Assembly: GCA_016125275.1 (NCBI GenBank)
Contig: WGMB01000003.1
Location: 992,001-1,056,000 of the forward strand
Direction: 5' to 3'
Origin: Acidobacteriota bacterium
Lineage (GTDB): Bacteria > Acidobacteriota > Terriglobia > Bryobacterales > UBA6623
Length of the DNA stretch: 64,000 nucleotides
Shown: positions 54,739 to 63,036 of the stretch, piece after piece
How positions within the stretch are numbered: the first letter of the stretch is position 1
How the letters are laid out: each line of letters starts with the position of its first letter
Notes under the pieces: generated by a model
What the model saw: only the letters and a program-made list of their open reading frames with translations
The model's database searches: none
Told to the model about the DNA's origin: nothing
Translations under genes and position numbers: made by a program

Positions 54739-55985
54739 CCGTTTAGTGTGGAGGATGCCTCCTCCGCCGGGCAATCACTAATCGCAACCGGTAGGCTTTT
54801 GCAGCGAATCCACAGCGCCGCGCCGGAAAACGTCGCGGCGGCCAGCCAGCACAGCAGGTTCGCCGCCGCCGCGCCGGGCACGCCGTGCTCCGGGATCAGC
54901 GCCCAGCAGGCGGCCAGGCCGACCAGACCGGAGGCGCCAAACGCCCCCAGTTGGGCCCGGCGCTCGCCTAGCGCCACCAGCGAGTACCCGAACACAGCGG
55001 TCAGAAAGGTGCACAGCGCTCCCGCCATCATCCAGGTCAGCGAAGCGGCCAAAGCCTCGATCTCCGGACTGTACAGCAGGGCCAACAGACGGGCGCCGAA
55101 CTGCCAGGACGCAGCCACTCCCGCCAGCCCGATCGCGACGCTGACCGCGGCCAGCCCGGCGGTCAACCGCAGAAAAGGCCCTCGGCCCTGCTCGGCTCGG
55201 GCGCCCAGCCGAGCCAAGGCGGCTACGCCCATCGCCTGCACGGGCAGGTTGCCCAGCAGCGCCACCTGCGAGAGCGCGGCGTAGTGGCCCACCGCGGCGG
55301 CGCCCACAGAGGCCTCGAGAGCATACCGCGGGAGGTTGCCGTTGAGGCTCACCACCGCCGCCGCCGCGCCGAGCGTCCAGCATTCGCCCAAAGTTCCAAC
55401 GGCGGCCCGCCAAGACCCGGACGGCCAACGCAAACCCCGAGCGTCGAGAGCGAGGGTCAGACCGAGCTGCCAGATCAAGTTGGCGGCCAGGCCGGTGTCG
55501 AACCGGCCCGTGAGCAAGGAGACAGCGATCACGGTCGCGGCTCCGCCCAGTCCCCGGAGAATCTGCGAGGCGGCGATCCGCGACCACTGATGGGAGCGCT
55601 GCCGTAGTCCGTACAGAAGGTCGCCGACATCTTCGACCGCCCGGGAAAGTCCGACGAGGGCCAGCAGGGCGGCGGTCTCGCTGGGAAGCCAAACCTGCGC
55701 AGCCAGCGCCAGAATGGCCGCGGTCGCCCCCGTCGCCAGCAATCGAGCGCGCAACAGGACACCCCAGTCCGCCTCCGGGCGAGCGGCCAGCAAGTACCGC
55801 AATTGCATCCTGGCGAACAGTAGAACCGGGGTGACGACGGCCAGCGACAGGGCGTAGCGGCCCAGGATTTCGCCTGTCGATGTTTTCGCCAACCAAACCA
55901 GAATCAGCGCCTGCCCCGCGGCCCCCCCGGCGGCCCCTCCGGCCGCCCTCGCCGCCTGAGAGGCAAGTCTCTGGGTCGATGACAC
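54696..55985 (-). CDS. polysaccharide flippase-like (Wzx/MATE-type) membrane protein
   Basis: 429 residues with about 12 hydrophobic segments distributed evenly, for example YALSLAVVTPVLLFARM, LLATGATAAILALAAQVWL, GLAAVSVAIGLAGVAA and GAFGASGLVGLAACWALI. The layout fits oligosaccharide flippases that move lipid-linked sugars across the inner membrane, but no glycosyltransferase genes are near, so the substrate and even the exact family are uncertain. The last 15 residues are polar and overlap the propeller gene start. Confidence 0.65.
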   Translation of the reverse strand: MSSTQRLASQAARAAGGAAGGAAGQALILVWLAKTSTGEILGRYALSLAVVTPVLLFARMQLRYLLAARPEADWGVLLRARLLATGATAAILALAAQVWLPSETAALLALVGLSRAVEDVGDLLYGLRQRSHQWSRIAASQILRGLGGAATVIAVSLLTGRFDTGLAANLIWQLGLTLALDARGLRWPSGSWRAAVGTLGECWTLGAAAAVVSLNGNLPRYALEASVGAAAVGHYAALSQVALLGNLPVQAMGVAALARLGARAEQGRGPFLRLTAGLAAVSVAIGLAGVAASWQFGARLLALLYSPEIEALAASLTWMMAGALCTFLTAVFGYSLVALGERRAQLGAFGASGLVGLAACWALIPEHGVPGAAAANLLCWLAAATFSGAALWIRCKSLPVAISDCPAEEASSTLNGCSAPVRSSCSSAL

Positions 55986-56057
55986 TTAGGGTCCATCGAC
56001 AGTCGCCCAGGTTACAAAGAGGGGGCAAACCCTTATCTCGCCACCAAAAACTTTCTA

Positions 56058-56087
56058 TTGGACCAAGGGCGCTGGGACGAATAGCGT
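56058..56087 (+). promoter_or_regulatory. promoter of an apparently leaderless GAF-ANTAR transcript
   Basis: TTGGAC (56058-56063) and TAGCGT (56082-56087) are separated by 18 bp; six bases later is ATG 56094. With normal promoter geometry transcription would begin at or beside the ATG. AAAAGG just before the ATG could instead be read as a very close ribosome site. Confidence 0.5.
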
Positions 56088-56093
56088 AAAAGG

Positions 56094-56846
56094 ATGACGG
56101 CAACAACCACCGCCCCTCTCCCGGGGGAACCAGTCGAGCACACGCAGGCGGTCGACTTCCTGCATGAAATCGGGAGCCGTCTGGCCGCGGCGGAAGCCCT
56201 GGACGGCGTGTTGGAGAGGATCGTTGATTTCCTCTTCGACGAGATCGGCCCGGATTCGGTCTTCATCTACGTCCTGGACGACGACGAGCTCGTTTTGCGG
56301 GCGTCCAAGAACCCCCACCCGGAGGTGCTGAATAGGCTGAAGATTCGCGTCGGCCAAGGCATCACGGGCTGGGTGGCCGAGCATCGCAAGCCGGTCGCCA
56401 TTGCGCGTAACGTGATGAAGGACCCGCGGTTCCTGGCCTTCACGGAGCTGCCGGAGGACGCCTACGAGGCCTTCCTGTCGGTGCCCTTGGTCAGCCGCGG
56501 AAAGCTCGTGGGCGTCATCAATCTGCAGCACCGCCTGCCGCACATGCACACCCGGCGCGAAATCGCCCTGGTGACGACGATCGGCTTCCTGGTCGGGTCG
56601 GAGATCGAGTTGGCGCGGATGGAAGACCGCGTCAGCGAGCTTCACGAGCAGTTGGAGACGCGGAAGTTGGTCGAGCGCGCCAAGGGTCTGCTGCAGCGCG
56701 ACATGGGTTTGACCGAGGAAGAAGCCTACCTGACGCTCCAGCGGCAGGCGCGGCAGCGGCGGTTGACGATGAAGCAGGTGGCCGAGGCGATCGTCTTGTC
56801 CGACGATGTTCGCCGCCTCCAGGCGCAGCGGGAGGAAGCGGGTTAG
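56094..56846 (+). CDS. GAF-ANTAR domain RNA-binding antitermination regulator
   Basis: 250 residues. The GAF sensor domain spans about 20-165 (IVDFLFDEIGPDSVFIYVLDDD, VGQGITGWVAEHRKPVAI, AFLSVPLVSRGKLVGVINLQH). A coiled segment leads to a C-terminal ANTAR domain (LVERAKGLLQRDMGLTEEEAY, LTLQRQARQRRLTMKQVAEAI). ANTAR proteins bind paired hairpins in nascent RNA and prevent termination. Here there is no receiver domain; control by a small molecule or redox ligand of the GAF domain is inference. No neighbouring operon is an obvious target. Divergent from the flippase gene. Confidence 0.92.
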   Translation: MTATTTAPLPGEPVEHTQAVDFLHEIGSRLAAAEALDGVLERIVDFLFDEIGPDSVFIYVLDDDELVLRASKNPHPEVLNRLKIRVGQGITGWVAEHRKPVAIARNVMKDPRFLAFTELPEDAYEAFLSVPLVSRGKLVGVINLQHRLPHMHTRREIALVTTIGFLVGSEIELARMEDRVSELHEQLETRKLVERAKGLLQRDMGLTEEEAYLTLQRQARQRRLTMKQVAEAIVLSDDVRRLQAQREEAG

Positions 56847-56900
56847 CCTCGCGGCCCCGGACCGCTGGCGTAGGTCTTCGTCAGCTTGGATGTTTTGACG

Positions 56901-56937
56901 CGCCGGCTCTCGAAAGGGAGCCGGCGTTCGTCATTTC
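56901..56937 (+). terminator. intrinsic terminator after the GAF-ANTAR gene
   Basis: CGCCGGCTC (56901-56909) pairs with GAGCCGGCG (56918-56926), with a small loop containing GAAA, followed by a T-rich tail. It lies 55 bp after the stop codon. Confidence 0.75.
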
Positions 56938-56944
56938 AACTCGC

Positions 56945-57226
56945 TCAGTAGTAGTTCGGGGACGGGCCGCGGCCCACGCGCGTGTCGCCGAAGTCGTTCC
57001 GAATCGAGTTCAGCAGGGAACGGTGGAAGTTGCACAACTTCCCATCCGGCGCCGGGTGGCCGCACTTAATGCAAACGCCCGGTGACGCAGCATCCTGTGC
57101 GCTCCGGGCGACGTTTCCGTTCCTCTCTCCGCCGACATTGGCCGAGCGGTCTCGGTTCTTCTTGCGCTTTCCAAACTTCTTGCGGCGTTGCGCCTGATCC
57201 TGCGGGTACGGTGAGGTCTCTCTCAT
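56945..57226 (-). CDS. small basic zinc-finger-like protein
   Basis: 93 residues, unrecognised. The first 40 residues are strongly basic (RRKKFGKRKKNRDRS). A CIKCG...LCNFH pattern (C-x2-C-x9-C-x2-H) around residues 52-68 is a plausible zinc site, followed by RSLLNSIRNDFGDTRVG. Such a basic, zinc-containing small protein could bind nucleic acid or ribosomes; this is inference. ATG 57226 opens the frame cleanly. Confidence 0.55.
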   Translation of the reverse strand: MRETSPYPQDQAQRRKKFGKRKKNRDRSANVGGERNGNVARSAQDAASPGVCIKCGHPAPDGKLCNFHRSLLNSIRNDFGDTRVGRGPSPNYY

Positions 57227-57650
57227 GCGGTTTCAGTTGTTCCTCGCGACATTCGTTACGTCGCCTCGAGATGTTACTTCTGAGCCGATCTTGGGCTCTG
57301 ACGGTTCACTGGGGAACCGTGCGCGCTATGGAAAAAGGGTCCGTTGAAGGGGGCGGACGCTAGCGACTCTCGGAAACTGAAGTTTGAGAATACATCAGCC
57401 CTTGGTCAAAGTTCAACATCGAACCTTTCTGTTTTTGGGCCGCCCGACGTATCGTTCGGAGCGGGCCGCCCATCGTATTGAGTAAGACGCTCGCTCGGTT
57501 CCCAACGTTGCGGGCGCAGCAAAAAATAGGCGCCTTTGGTCCCTTCCGCTCCTGCCGAACTCATCGGCTGGGACGGCGAGAGCCTACAGGGAGCGAGGCG
57601 GACCAACGGGATGCGGAGGCGCTGATACACTCAACCGAGAGTCTATTTTC
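57227..57650. other. 424-bp stretch without a convincing gene
   Basis: It separates the small zinc-finger-like gene from the nucleotide-carrier gene. It holds two adjacent hairpins on the + strand (57282-57320), a direct repeat GGGCCGCCC at 57437-57445 and 57463-57471, and a possible -10 TACACT at 57626-57631 for the carrier gene. The lower GC of parts and the length suggest a regulatory leader or a small RNA, but nothing is recognised. Confidence 0.5.
57282..57320 (+). promoter_or_regulatory. adjacent hairpins, possible ANTAR-type RNA element
   Basis: The first stem is GAGCC (57282-57286) with GGCTC (57294-57298) and a seven-base loop. Two bases later ACGGTTC (57301-57307) and GAACCGT (57314-57320) form a 7-bp stem with the hexaloop ACTGGG, having A at position 1 and G at position 4 as in known ANTAR targets. 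The first loop does not fit that rule, so the call is weak. Confidence 0.25.
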
Positions 57651-59033
57651 ATGCCATCCAGCGCACCCGCCGCCCCTCGCAGCGTTTTCCATCAAGTCTT
57701 GGACGTCCGGCGGAACGAGTGGCCGCAGGCGCTGCTGATGTCCTCGTACTTCTTCCTCGTCATCACCACGTTCTGGATCCTCAAGCCTCTCAAGAAGGGG
57801 CAGTTCGTGGAGTTCTACGAGAAGACCGGCGTCAACCTCGCCGGTTGGATGCTCAACGCCGCCCAGGCGGAGCAGATCGCCAAGGTGGCGAACATGTTCG
57901 TCGCGCTGGTCGCGGCCTGGACGTTCGCCGCCTTGGCGCGCAAGATGCGCCGCGAGAAGCTGACGTATGTGTTTTCGGCCGGCATCCTGGCCGCTTACGC
58001 CTTGTTTGCGTCGTTGCTGAGCAATCCCGGCGCCGTCACCGTTTGGTCGTTCTACTTTTTCGGCGATCTGTACTCGACGCTGATGGTGGCGGCGTTCTTC
58101 GCCTTCCTCAACGACAGCGTCGACTCCGACGCCGCCAAGCGGCTCTACGGTTTGATCGGCCTCGGCGGAGTGGCGGGCGGCGCCTTCGGCACCACCGTGT
58201 TGAGCGCGTACATCCGAGACGTCTCGATGCCGAGTTGGCTGTGGATCTGTTTTGGGATCGGCGTCGCCATCGTGTTGATCGCCGGCGCGGCGGCCCGCGC
58301 CTTCGGTCCGCGGCCCGCGGAGCGGTCCGCCGCCGGGGCTACGGCGGAGCCCTCTTCGTCGGCGCTCGAGGGCGCCGGCCGGGTGCTACGGTCGCGCTAC
58401 CTGCTGGCGATCGTGGCGATCGTCGGCCTGTACGAGATGGTCTCGACCATCATGGATTTCCAGTTCACCTCCACCGTCCTGCACTTCACCAGCGGGGAGG
58501 AGATCAGCCGACAGTTTGCCCAGGTCTTCGCGATCACCAACTGGGTGGCCCTGTTCGTCCAGCTCTTTCTGACCAGCTTTGTGATGACCCGCTTCGGCGT
58601 CGGCACGGCGCTGCTGGTCTTGCCAGGTGTGGCACTGTTCGGTTCGGCCGGCTTTTTGGTCTTCCCCGCCCTGTGGACGGGCAGCTTCCTCAACACCGCA
58701 GACAACGGCTTCAGCTACTCCATCAACCAGTCCGCGAAGGAGGCTCTCTACGTGCCGACCGGGCGGACGGAGAAGTACCAGGCCAAGGCGTTCATCGACA
58801 TGTTCGTGCAGCGCTTCGCCAAGGCGATGGCGGTGGGGTTGAGCTTGGCGATCACGACCTTCGCGACCGGCTTCGAAGGGGTACGCTGGCTCTCTCTGCT
58901 GACCGGGCTGATTCTGCTGGTCTGGCTGCAGGCGGCGCGCTTCGCCGGCAGGGAGTTCGACCGGCTGACGGCCGAGAAGCGGGAGCAGGAAGCGCAACCT
59001 GCGGAAGAGGCCGCCGCTCAAGTCAGCGTTTGA
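57651..59033 (+). CDS. ATP/ADP translocase (NTT)-like membrane carrier
   Basis: 460 residues with about 12 membrane segments. Similarity to the nucleotide-transporter family of obligate intracellular bacteria and plastids is seen in FWILKPLKKGQFVEFY near the N-terminus, GGVAGGAFGTTV in the middle and the conserved KEALYVPTGRTEKYQAKAFID loop with TxxxKYQAK near residue 370. In free-living bacteria the function of these homologues is not established, and energy parasitism should not be assumed. The C-terminal tail is Glu/Ala-rich. A long leader precedes it. Confidence 0.75.
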   Translation: MPSSAPAAPRSVFHQVLDVRRNEWPQALLMSSYFFLVITTFWILKPLKKGQFVEFYEKTGVNLAGWMLNAAQAEQIAKVANMFVALVAAWTFAALARKMRREKLTYVFSAGILAAYALFASLLSNPGAVTVWSFYFFGDLYSTLMVAAFFAFLNDSVDSDAAKRLYGLIGLGGVAGGAFGTTVLSAYIRDVSMPSWLWICFGIGVAIVLIAGAAARAFGPRPAERSAAGATAEPSSSALEGAGRVLRSRYLLAIVAIVGLYEMVSTIMDFQFTSTVLHFTSGEEISRQFAQVFAITNWVALFVQLFLTSFVMTRFGVGTALLVLPGVALFGSAGFLVFPALWTGSFLNTADNGFSYSINQSAKEALYVPTGRTEKYQAKAFIDMFVQRFAKAMAVGLSLAITTFATGFEGVRWLSLLTGLILLVWLQAARFAGREFDRLTAEKREQEAQPAEEAAAQVSV

Positions 59034-59063
59034 GATGGCGAGCCATCTCTGGCTCCAAACGCG

Positions 59064-59100
59064 AAGCGGGCGATCCCCTGATGGAGACCGCCCGCTTTCC
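59064..59100. terminator. bidirectional terminator between carrier and skp genes
   Basis: AAGCGGGCG (59064-59072) pairs with CGCCCGCTT (59089-59097) between two convergent genes. Short T runs follow on the + side (TTT) and, as AAA in CCAAAC, on the minus side. Confidence 0.65.
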
Positions 59101-59125
59101 GCTCCCGGATGGATCAGGCCGCGCC

Positions 59126-59701
59126 TTAGGGGGCCGGCTTGCCGGCCGCGCCGTCGCCGCCCGCCGCGGCGCCGCCGCCGGCGTCATAGGCGCTGATCAC
59201 GTCGTTGGTGATGTTCACTTCGTTCACCGCGTAGAGCACCGGGCTCTGGGGCGACGAGATGTCGAGAACGATGGAGTAGCCCTTCTCCTTGGCGAAGGTG
59301 TCGATCACCGCCATGAGCTTGCCGCCGATCTCGTTGAAGATCGTCTGCTGCTCCTGGTTGAACTCGCCGCGAGCGTCTTCCACGGCGCGCTGACCGTCGC
59401 GCTCCTTCTGCTGAATCTGGCGCACGAGGTCGCGCTTGGCTTCCTCGCTCATCGTGTTGGCGCCCTGGTTCAGCTTGGCCCGAAGGTCGCCGATCTCCTT
59501 CTGCATCGACTCGAGCTCCTTGGACTTGGGCTCGTAACGGTCCTGCAGGGCCTTGATCAGCTTCTGACCTTCCTGCGTCCGCGTGATCGCATCCTGAATG
59601 TTGATGATCGCGATCGTTGTCCCAGCGGACTGGGCCAGCATCGGCGCACAAGAAACAACCAGCGCGATCGCGGCCGCGCGCAAAGAGACAGGCATTTTCA
59701 T
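59126..59701 (-). CDS. skp: OmpH/Skp-family periplasmic chaperone
   Basis: 191 residues with a signal peptide (AAAIALVVSCAPMLAQ). The mature protein begins with the OmpH core strand TIAIINIQDAITRTQEGQKL, continues with a long coiled coil of about 80 residues (KSKELESMQKEIGDLRAKLNQ, RQIQQKERDGQRAVED) and ends with GYSIVLDISSPQSPVLYA. Skp binds unfolded outer-membrane proteins on their way to BamA. It lies 116 bp after bamA on the same strand, the conserved bamA-skp order. The Gly/Ala-rich end is extra. Confidence 0.9.
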   Translation of the reverse strand: MKMPVSLRAAAIALVVSCAPMLAQSAGTTIAIINIQDAITRTQEGQKLIKALQDRYEPKSKELESMQKEIGDLRAKLNQGANTMSEEAKRDLVRQIQQKERDGQRAVEDARGEFNQEQQTIFNEIGGKLMAVIDTFAKEKGYSIVLDISSPQSPVLYAVNEVNITNDVISAYDAGGGAAAGGDGAAGKPAP

Positions 59702-59817
59702 CAGGGAGATACTCCTCCGAACGGAGACTTAGCTATCTGTAAGTCTAGCACAGCCTCACGACTCCGCCAAATCGGCCGCCTTGCGGCCATTGAGCCCGAT
59801 TCCCGCCGCTCCGCCCC

Positions 59818-62805
59818 TTAGAAGGTGCGGCTGATGGTGAACCGGAACTGCGACTTCTTCTCGACGAACGGCAGGCCCGAACCGTACTGCGAAACACCGC
59901 TGATGAACGACGCCTGGTTCGGGAACAGGGCGCGGTCCGCCACGATCGGCGGCTGCAACAGCTCGGCGACGCGGGTCGGGTTGTAGGCCCAGTAGAAGCG
60001 GAACGGCGCGTTGACCACCGGCATCATCACCTGCATCTCGATGCCGGTCGAGGAGCGGAACTGCTGGGTGGCCTTTACGACATTGACCTTCTCCGCGAAT
60101 CCCGCCTGCGGGAAGGCGCTGTTGAGGTCGACCACGCGGTCCGGGTTCAGCCGCACCTGGTTGTTGAACATGATGCGGTTGAAGCCGATGTCGAAGAACG
60201 GCGCCAGCACGACCGGCCCGAAGATCTTGATGCGGTACTCGAAGTTGTAGACCGCGCGCGTGTCGCCGCCGGGCGAAACCAGGCGGTAGATCGGGATGTC
60301 CTGCGTGGCCGCCACGACCTGCTCCACACCGTCGACGACCTGCACCTGCGTCCGCGGCACGCCGTTGTCGTTGTAAAGGCCGACCGTGGCGGTGTCCGGG
60401 ATGTAGGCCATCGGGCTGACCGACCACAGCCGGAAGCCGCGAATGTCGTTCTCGCCGCCCATGTAGTTGCGGCGGAACGGCGGCGGAACGCTGCCGCCGA
60501 TGCCGGTCAGCATCGAGAACAGCCCGCGCATGGCGAACGTCGTGCGCTCAGTGTGCGGCTTGAAGAACTTGGCCTCGACCGTCGGCTGGATGAACCGTGT
60601 ATTGCCGCCCAGGCCGGCGAGCGACATGCTGGCGTACAAGCTCTTGCCGCGGGTCGGCGTGATCGGGTGGTCGACGGTGTTGTAGAAGTAGTTCGGCGTG
60701 ATCTCGCTGGTGACAATGCCCGACAGTGAGTTCGGTCCCGACACGCCCTGGAAGTTCAGGTACGTGAACAGGTTGTCGGCGGCCTTCGAAAACGTCGTGA
60801 CGTCGCTGGTGGAGTAGCTGTAGGTCAGGCCGACGCGCGCGAAGCTCTTGCGCAACTGCTTCGAGGCGAACATCGTGAAGCCCGAGCTCGACTGCCGGTA
60901 GTCGAGCAGGTTGTCCTGGCCCAACTGGTTGTACAGCGGCGTGAGGTTCTGGCCGGCGAAGATCGACGCCTCGCGCGCCTGGTTGAAGTTGAAGCGGCGC
61001 GTAAAGACCGTGAAGCCGGCCTGGATGGGCCGGTCGAACAGATACGGCTCCGTGAAGCCGAACATCAGCACGCGCTCGCGGGTGCCGAGCTGGGTATTGA
61101 ACGACAGCGTCTCGCCCAAACCCAGGAAGTTGTTCGTCGAGTAACCGAAGCCGATGAAGCTGCCGGAGAAGCCCGAGACGCCGCCGTTGAGGTTGACCGT
61201 GTTGCGGCCGCGCTCCTTGACGTTCAGGGTCAGGTCGACCAGACCGTTGCGCGTGTCGCGGCGGATGTCAGTGGATTCGTCTTCCTTGAGCGGCTCGAAG
61301 TAGCCGAGCTGGTTCAGACGCAGCACCGACAAGTCCCACAGCCGGGTGTTGAACATGTCGCCTTCGTCGAGCAGCAGCTCGCGGCGGATGACCTTATCGC
61401 GCGTGGTCGAGTTGCCGGAGAAGTTGATGCGGCGCACGAAGAACTGCTTGCCTTCGTCGACGGTCAGGTTCAAGTCGATGTGCGGCGGGTCGTCGGCGTC
61501 GCGGAACTCGAAGGTGGGCTCGGCCACGAAGTCGATGTAGCCGAACTCGCCGTAGAGCTTCTTGAGGTTCTCCAGGCCCTTGCGCAGCTTCTCGACGTCG
61601 AAGATGTCGTTGGGCTGCATCTGGAAGACCTGTCCGAGAACGACCTCCGGGGTGCGGAAGAGCTCCACGTCGGTGAAGCTGAGCCTTCCGAGGCTGTACT
61701 GGCGGCCTTCGTCGATATTCATCGTGACGTCGGCCTTCTTGCTGGTCTTGGTGGAGATCAGCGGAATCGGGAACAGAGCCCGGCTGGTCTTGTCGCGAAT
61801 CTCGAGGTCATGCGACGGCACCGAGGCGCGGAAGTAGCCGTTCTTCTGGTACTCGTTGCGGACCAGCTCCTTGTCGGCCTCGAGCTTGCGGATGTCGTAG
61901 GTCTTCTTGAAGATCGTCTCGAACAGCAGGCTGTTGGGGATGCCGATCGGCTTGAGGGCCTTCATCGCGCGCTTGAGCTGACGGTCCTTGATGACCGTGT
62001 TGCCCGAGAAGTCCATGTGGCCCATCTTGACCTTCGGACCCTCTTCGATCATGAAGACCAGCTCGACTGACGACGGCGGGATCTGCCGCACCTGCGGCTC
62101 GACCTTGGCGTACTGCCGGCCGCGCTCGCCCAGCAGCTCCTTGAGGGCCAACACGGCGCGCTGCACGGCGGTGGGATCGTAGCGGCTCTCGACCGACAGG
62201 CCGACGTTGCGCTCCTTGAAGCGCTCCAGGATGTCCGACACCGTGGCCGACTTGTTGCCTTCGTAGCGGATCGTACGGACGATGCGGCGCTCGACGACGA
62301 CGAAGCGGACGATCTTGCCGGACTCGCCGTCCTCGACCTCCAGGCGCAAGTCGTCGAAGTAGCCGCTGTTCCACAGCACCATGAAGTCGCGGCGCAGGCC
62401 ACCCGGGTCGAAGGGGTCGCCCTTCTTGGTGAAGATGCGCGCCATCAGGCCCTCGCGGGGAGTGCGCCGGTTTCCGCGAAACTCCACTTCTTCCACGAAA
62501 TCGCCGACGGCGCGCTGGGGTTTGTCCTGCACGTCCTCGAACGGCGAAGTCTGCCCGGGCTGGGCCTGGGGCACTTCCTCGAACGGGTTGGCGGGCGTGG
62601 CCGGCTGCTGCTGCGCATCCGGCACTTCCTCGAACGGGTTGGCCGGTTTCTGCGGATTGGAGGCCTGCGCGAGGACGACGATCCGCGAGTGCTTACGACT
62701 CTGGTCCCGGCCGGCCTCTTCCTGCTGTGCGTAGATAGCGGCGGCGCTGCACAGGAGCAGGCAGGCGAGGTTCGATAGCAGGCGCATCATGCGGAGAGCG
62801 GGCAT
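59818..62805 (-). CDS. bamA: outer-membrane protein assembly factor BamA
   Basis: 995 residues, longer than the roughly 800 of Escherichia coli. The signal peptide (NLACLLLCSAAAIYAQ) is followed by a low-complexity linker with three copies of a NPFEEVP-like repeat. Five POTRA domains can be traced (EEVEFRGNRRTPREGL, RTIRYEGNKSATVSDI, GHMDFSGNTVIKDRQL, LSFTDVELFRTPEVV, RRINFSGNSTTRDKV). The 16-strand barrel includes the lid-lock motif YMGGENDIRGF (family VRGF) and ends with the beta-signal FRFTISRTF. ATG 62805 is preceded by GAGGAAGG; 62787 is an alternative that starts the signal peptide more closely. Confidence 0.95.
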   Translation of the reverse strand: MPALRMMRLLSNLACLLLCSAAAIYAQQEEAGRDQSRKHSRIVVLAQASNPQKPANPFEEVPDAQQQPATPANPFEEVPQAQPGQTSPFEDVQDKPQRAVGDFVEEVEFRGNRRTPREGLMARIFTKKGDPFDPGGLRRDFMVLWNSGYFDDLRLEVEDGESGKIVRFVVVERRIVRTIRYEGNKSATVSDILERFKERNVGLSVESRYDPTAVQRAVLALKELLGERGRQYAKVEPQVRQIPPSSVELVFMIEEGPKVKMGHMDFSGNTVIKDRQLKRAMKALKPIGIPNSLLFETIFKKTYDIRKLEADKELVRNEYQKNGYFRASVPSHDLEIRDKTSRALFPIPLISTKTSKKADVTMNIDEGRQYSLGRLSFTDVELFRTPEVVLGQVFQMQPNDIFDVEKLRKGLENLKKLYGEFGYIDFVAEPTFEFRDADDPPHIDLNLTVDEGKQFFVRRINFSGNSTTRDKVIRRELLLDEGDMFNTRLWDLSVLRLNQLGYFEPLKEDESTDIRRDTRNGLVDLTLNVKERGRNTVNLNGGVSGFSGSFIGFGYSTNNFLGLGETLSFNTQLGTRERVLMFGFTEPYLFDRPIQAGFTVFTRRFNFNQAREASIFAGQNLTPLYNQLGQDNLLDYRQSSSGFTMFASKQLRKSFARVGLTYSYSTSDVTTFSKAADNLFTYLNFQGVSGPNSLSGIVTSEITPNYFYNTVDHPITPTRGKSLYASMSLAGLGGNTRFIQPTVEAKFFKPHTERTTFAMRGLFSMLTGIGGSVPPPFRRNYMGGENDIRGFRLWSVSPMAYIPDTATVGLYNDNGVPRTQVQVVDGVEQVVAATQDIPIYRLVSPGGDTRAVYNFEYRIKIFGPVVLAPFFDIGFNRIMFNNQVRLNPDRVVDLNSAFPQAGFAEKVNVVKATQQFRSSTGIEMQVMMPVVNAPFRFYWAYNPTRVAELLQPPIVADRALFPNQASFISGVSQYGSGLPFVEKKSQFRFTISRTF

Positions 62806-63036
62806 CTGTAACTTGAGTTCCTTCCTCGGAGGTTTCGATCGGGCTGGGCCGACCACGAGGAGTTGGTTGATGTCTGGGGCTAGTTACGCACCAAGATCGA
62901 GGGCGGTTTCAAAGCGCTGTGCCCGCTGAATCGGTCGGCCACCTTAGGCAAACCCCCATTCTACCCAACCCGAAGGCTCGGTTTCTCTTTCGCATCCGAA
63001 TTCACGATCTTGCGGCTCGAACGGGCCCGTCCGGGC
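62806..63036. other. intergenic gap upstream of bamA
   Basis: 231 bp between the bamA start and the stop of the upstream minus-strand gene. No gene, clear promoter or strong hairpin was found. Confidence 0.4.

Noticed and set aside
54778-56106. 442-codon minus-strand frame overlapping the flippase gene
   Set aside because: Arg/Gly/Pro-rich alternate frame; the frame 54696-55985 has evenly spaced membrane segments and is the real one.
57406-57630. 74-codon minus-strand frame in the 57 kb gap
   Set aside because: No ribosome site, no domain pattern and Pro/Arg/Ser-rich composition; treated as non-coding.
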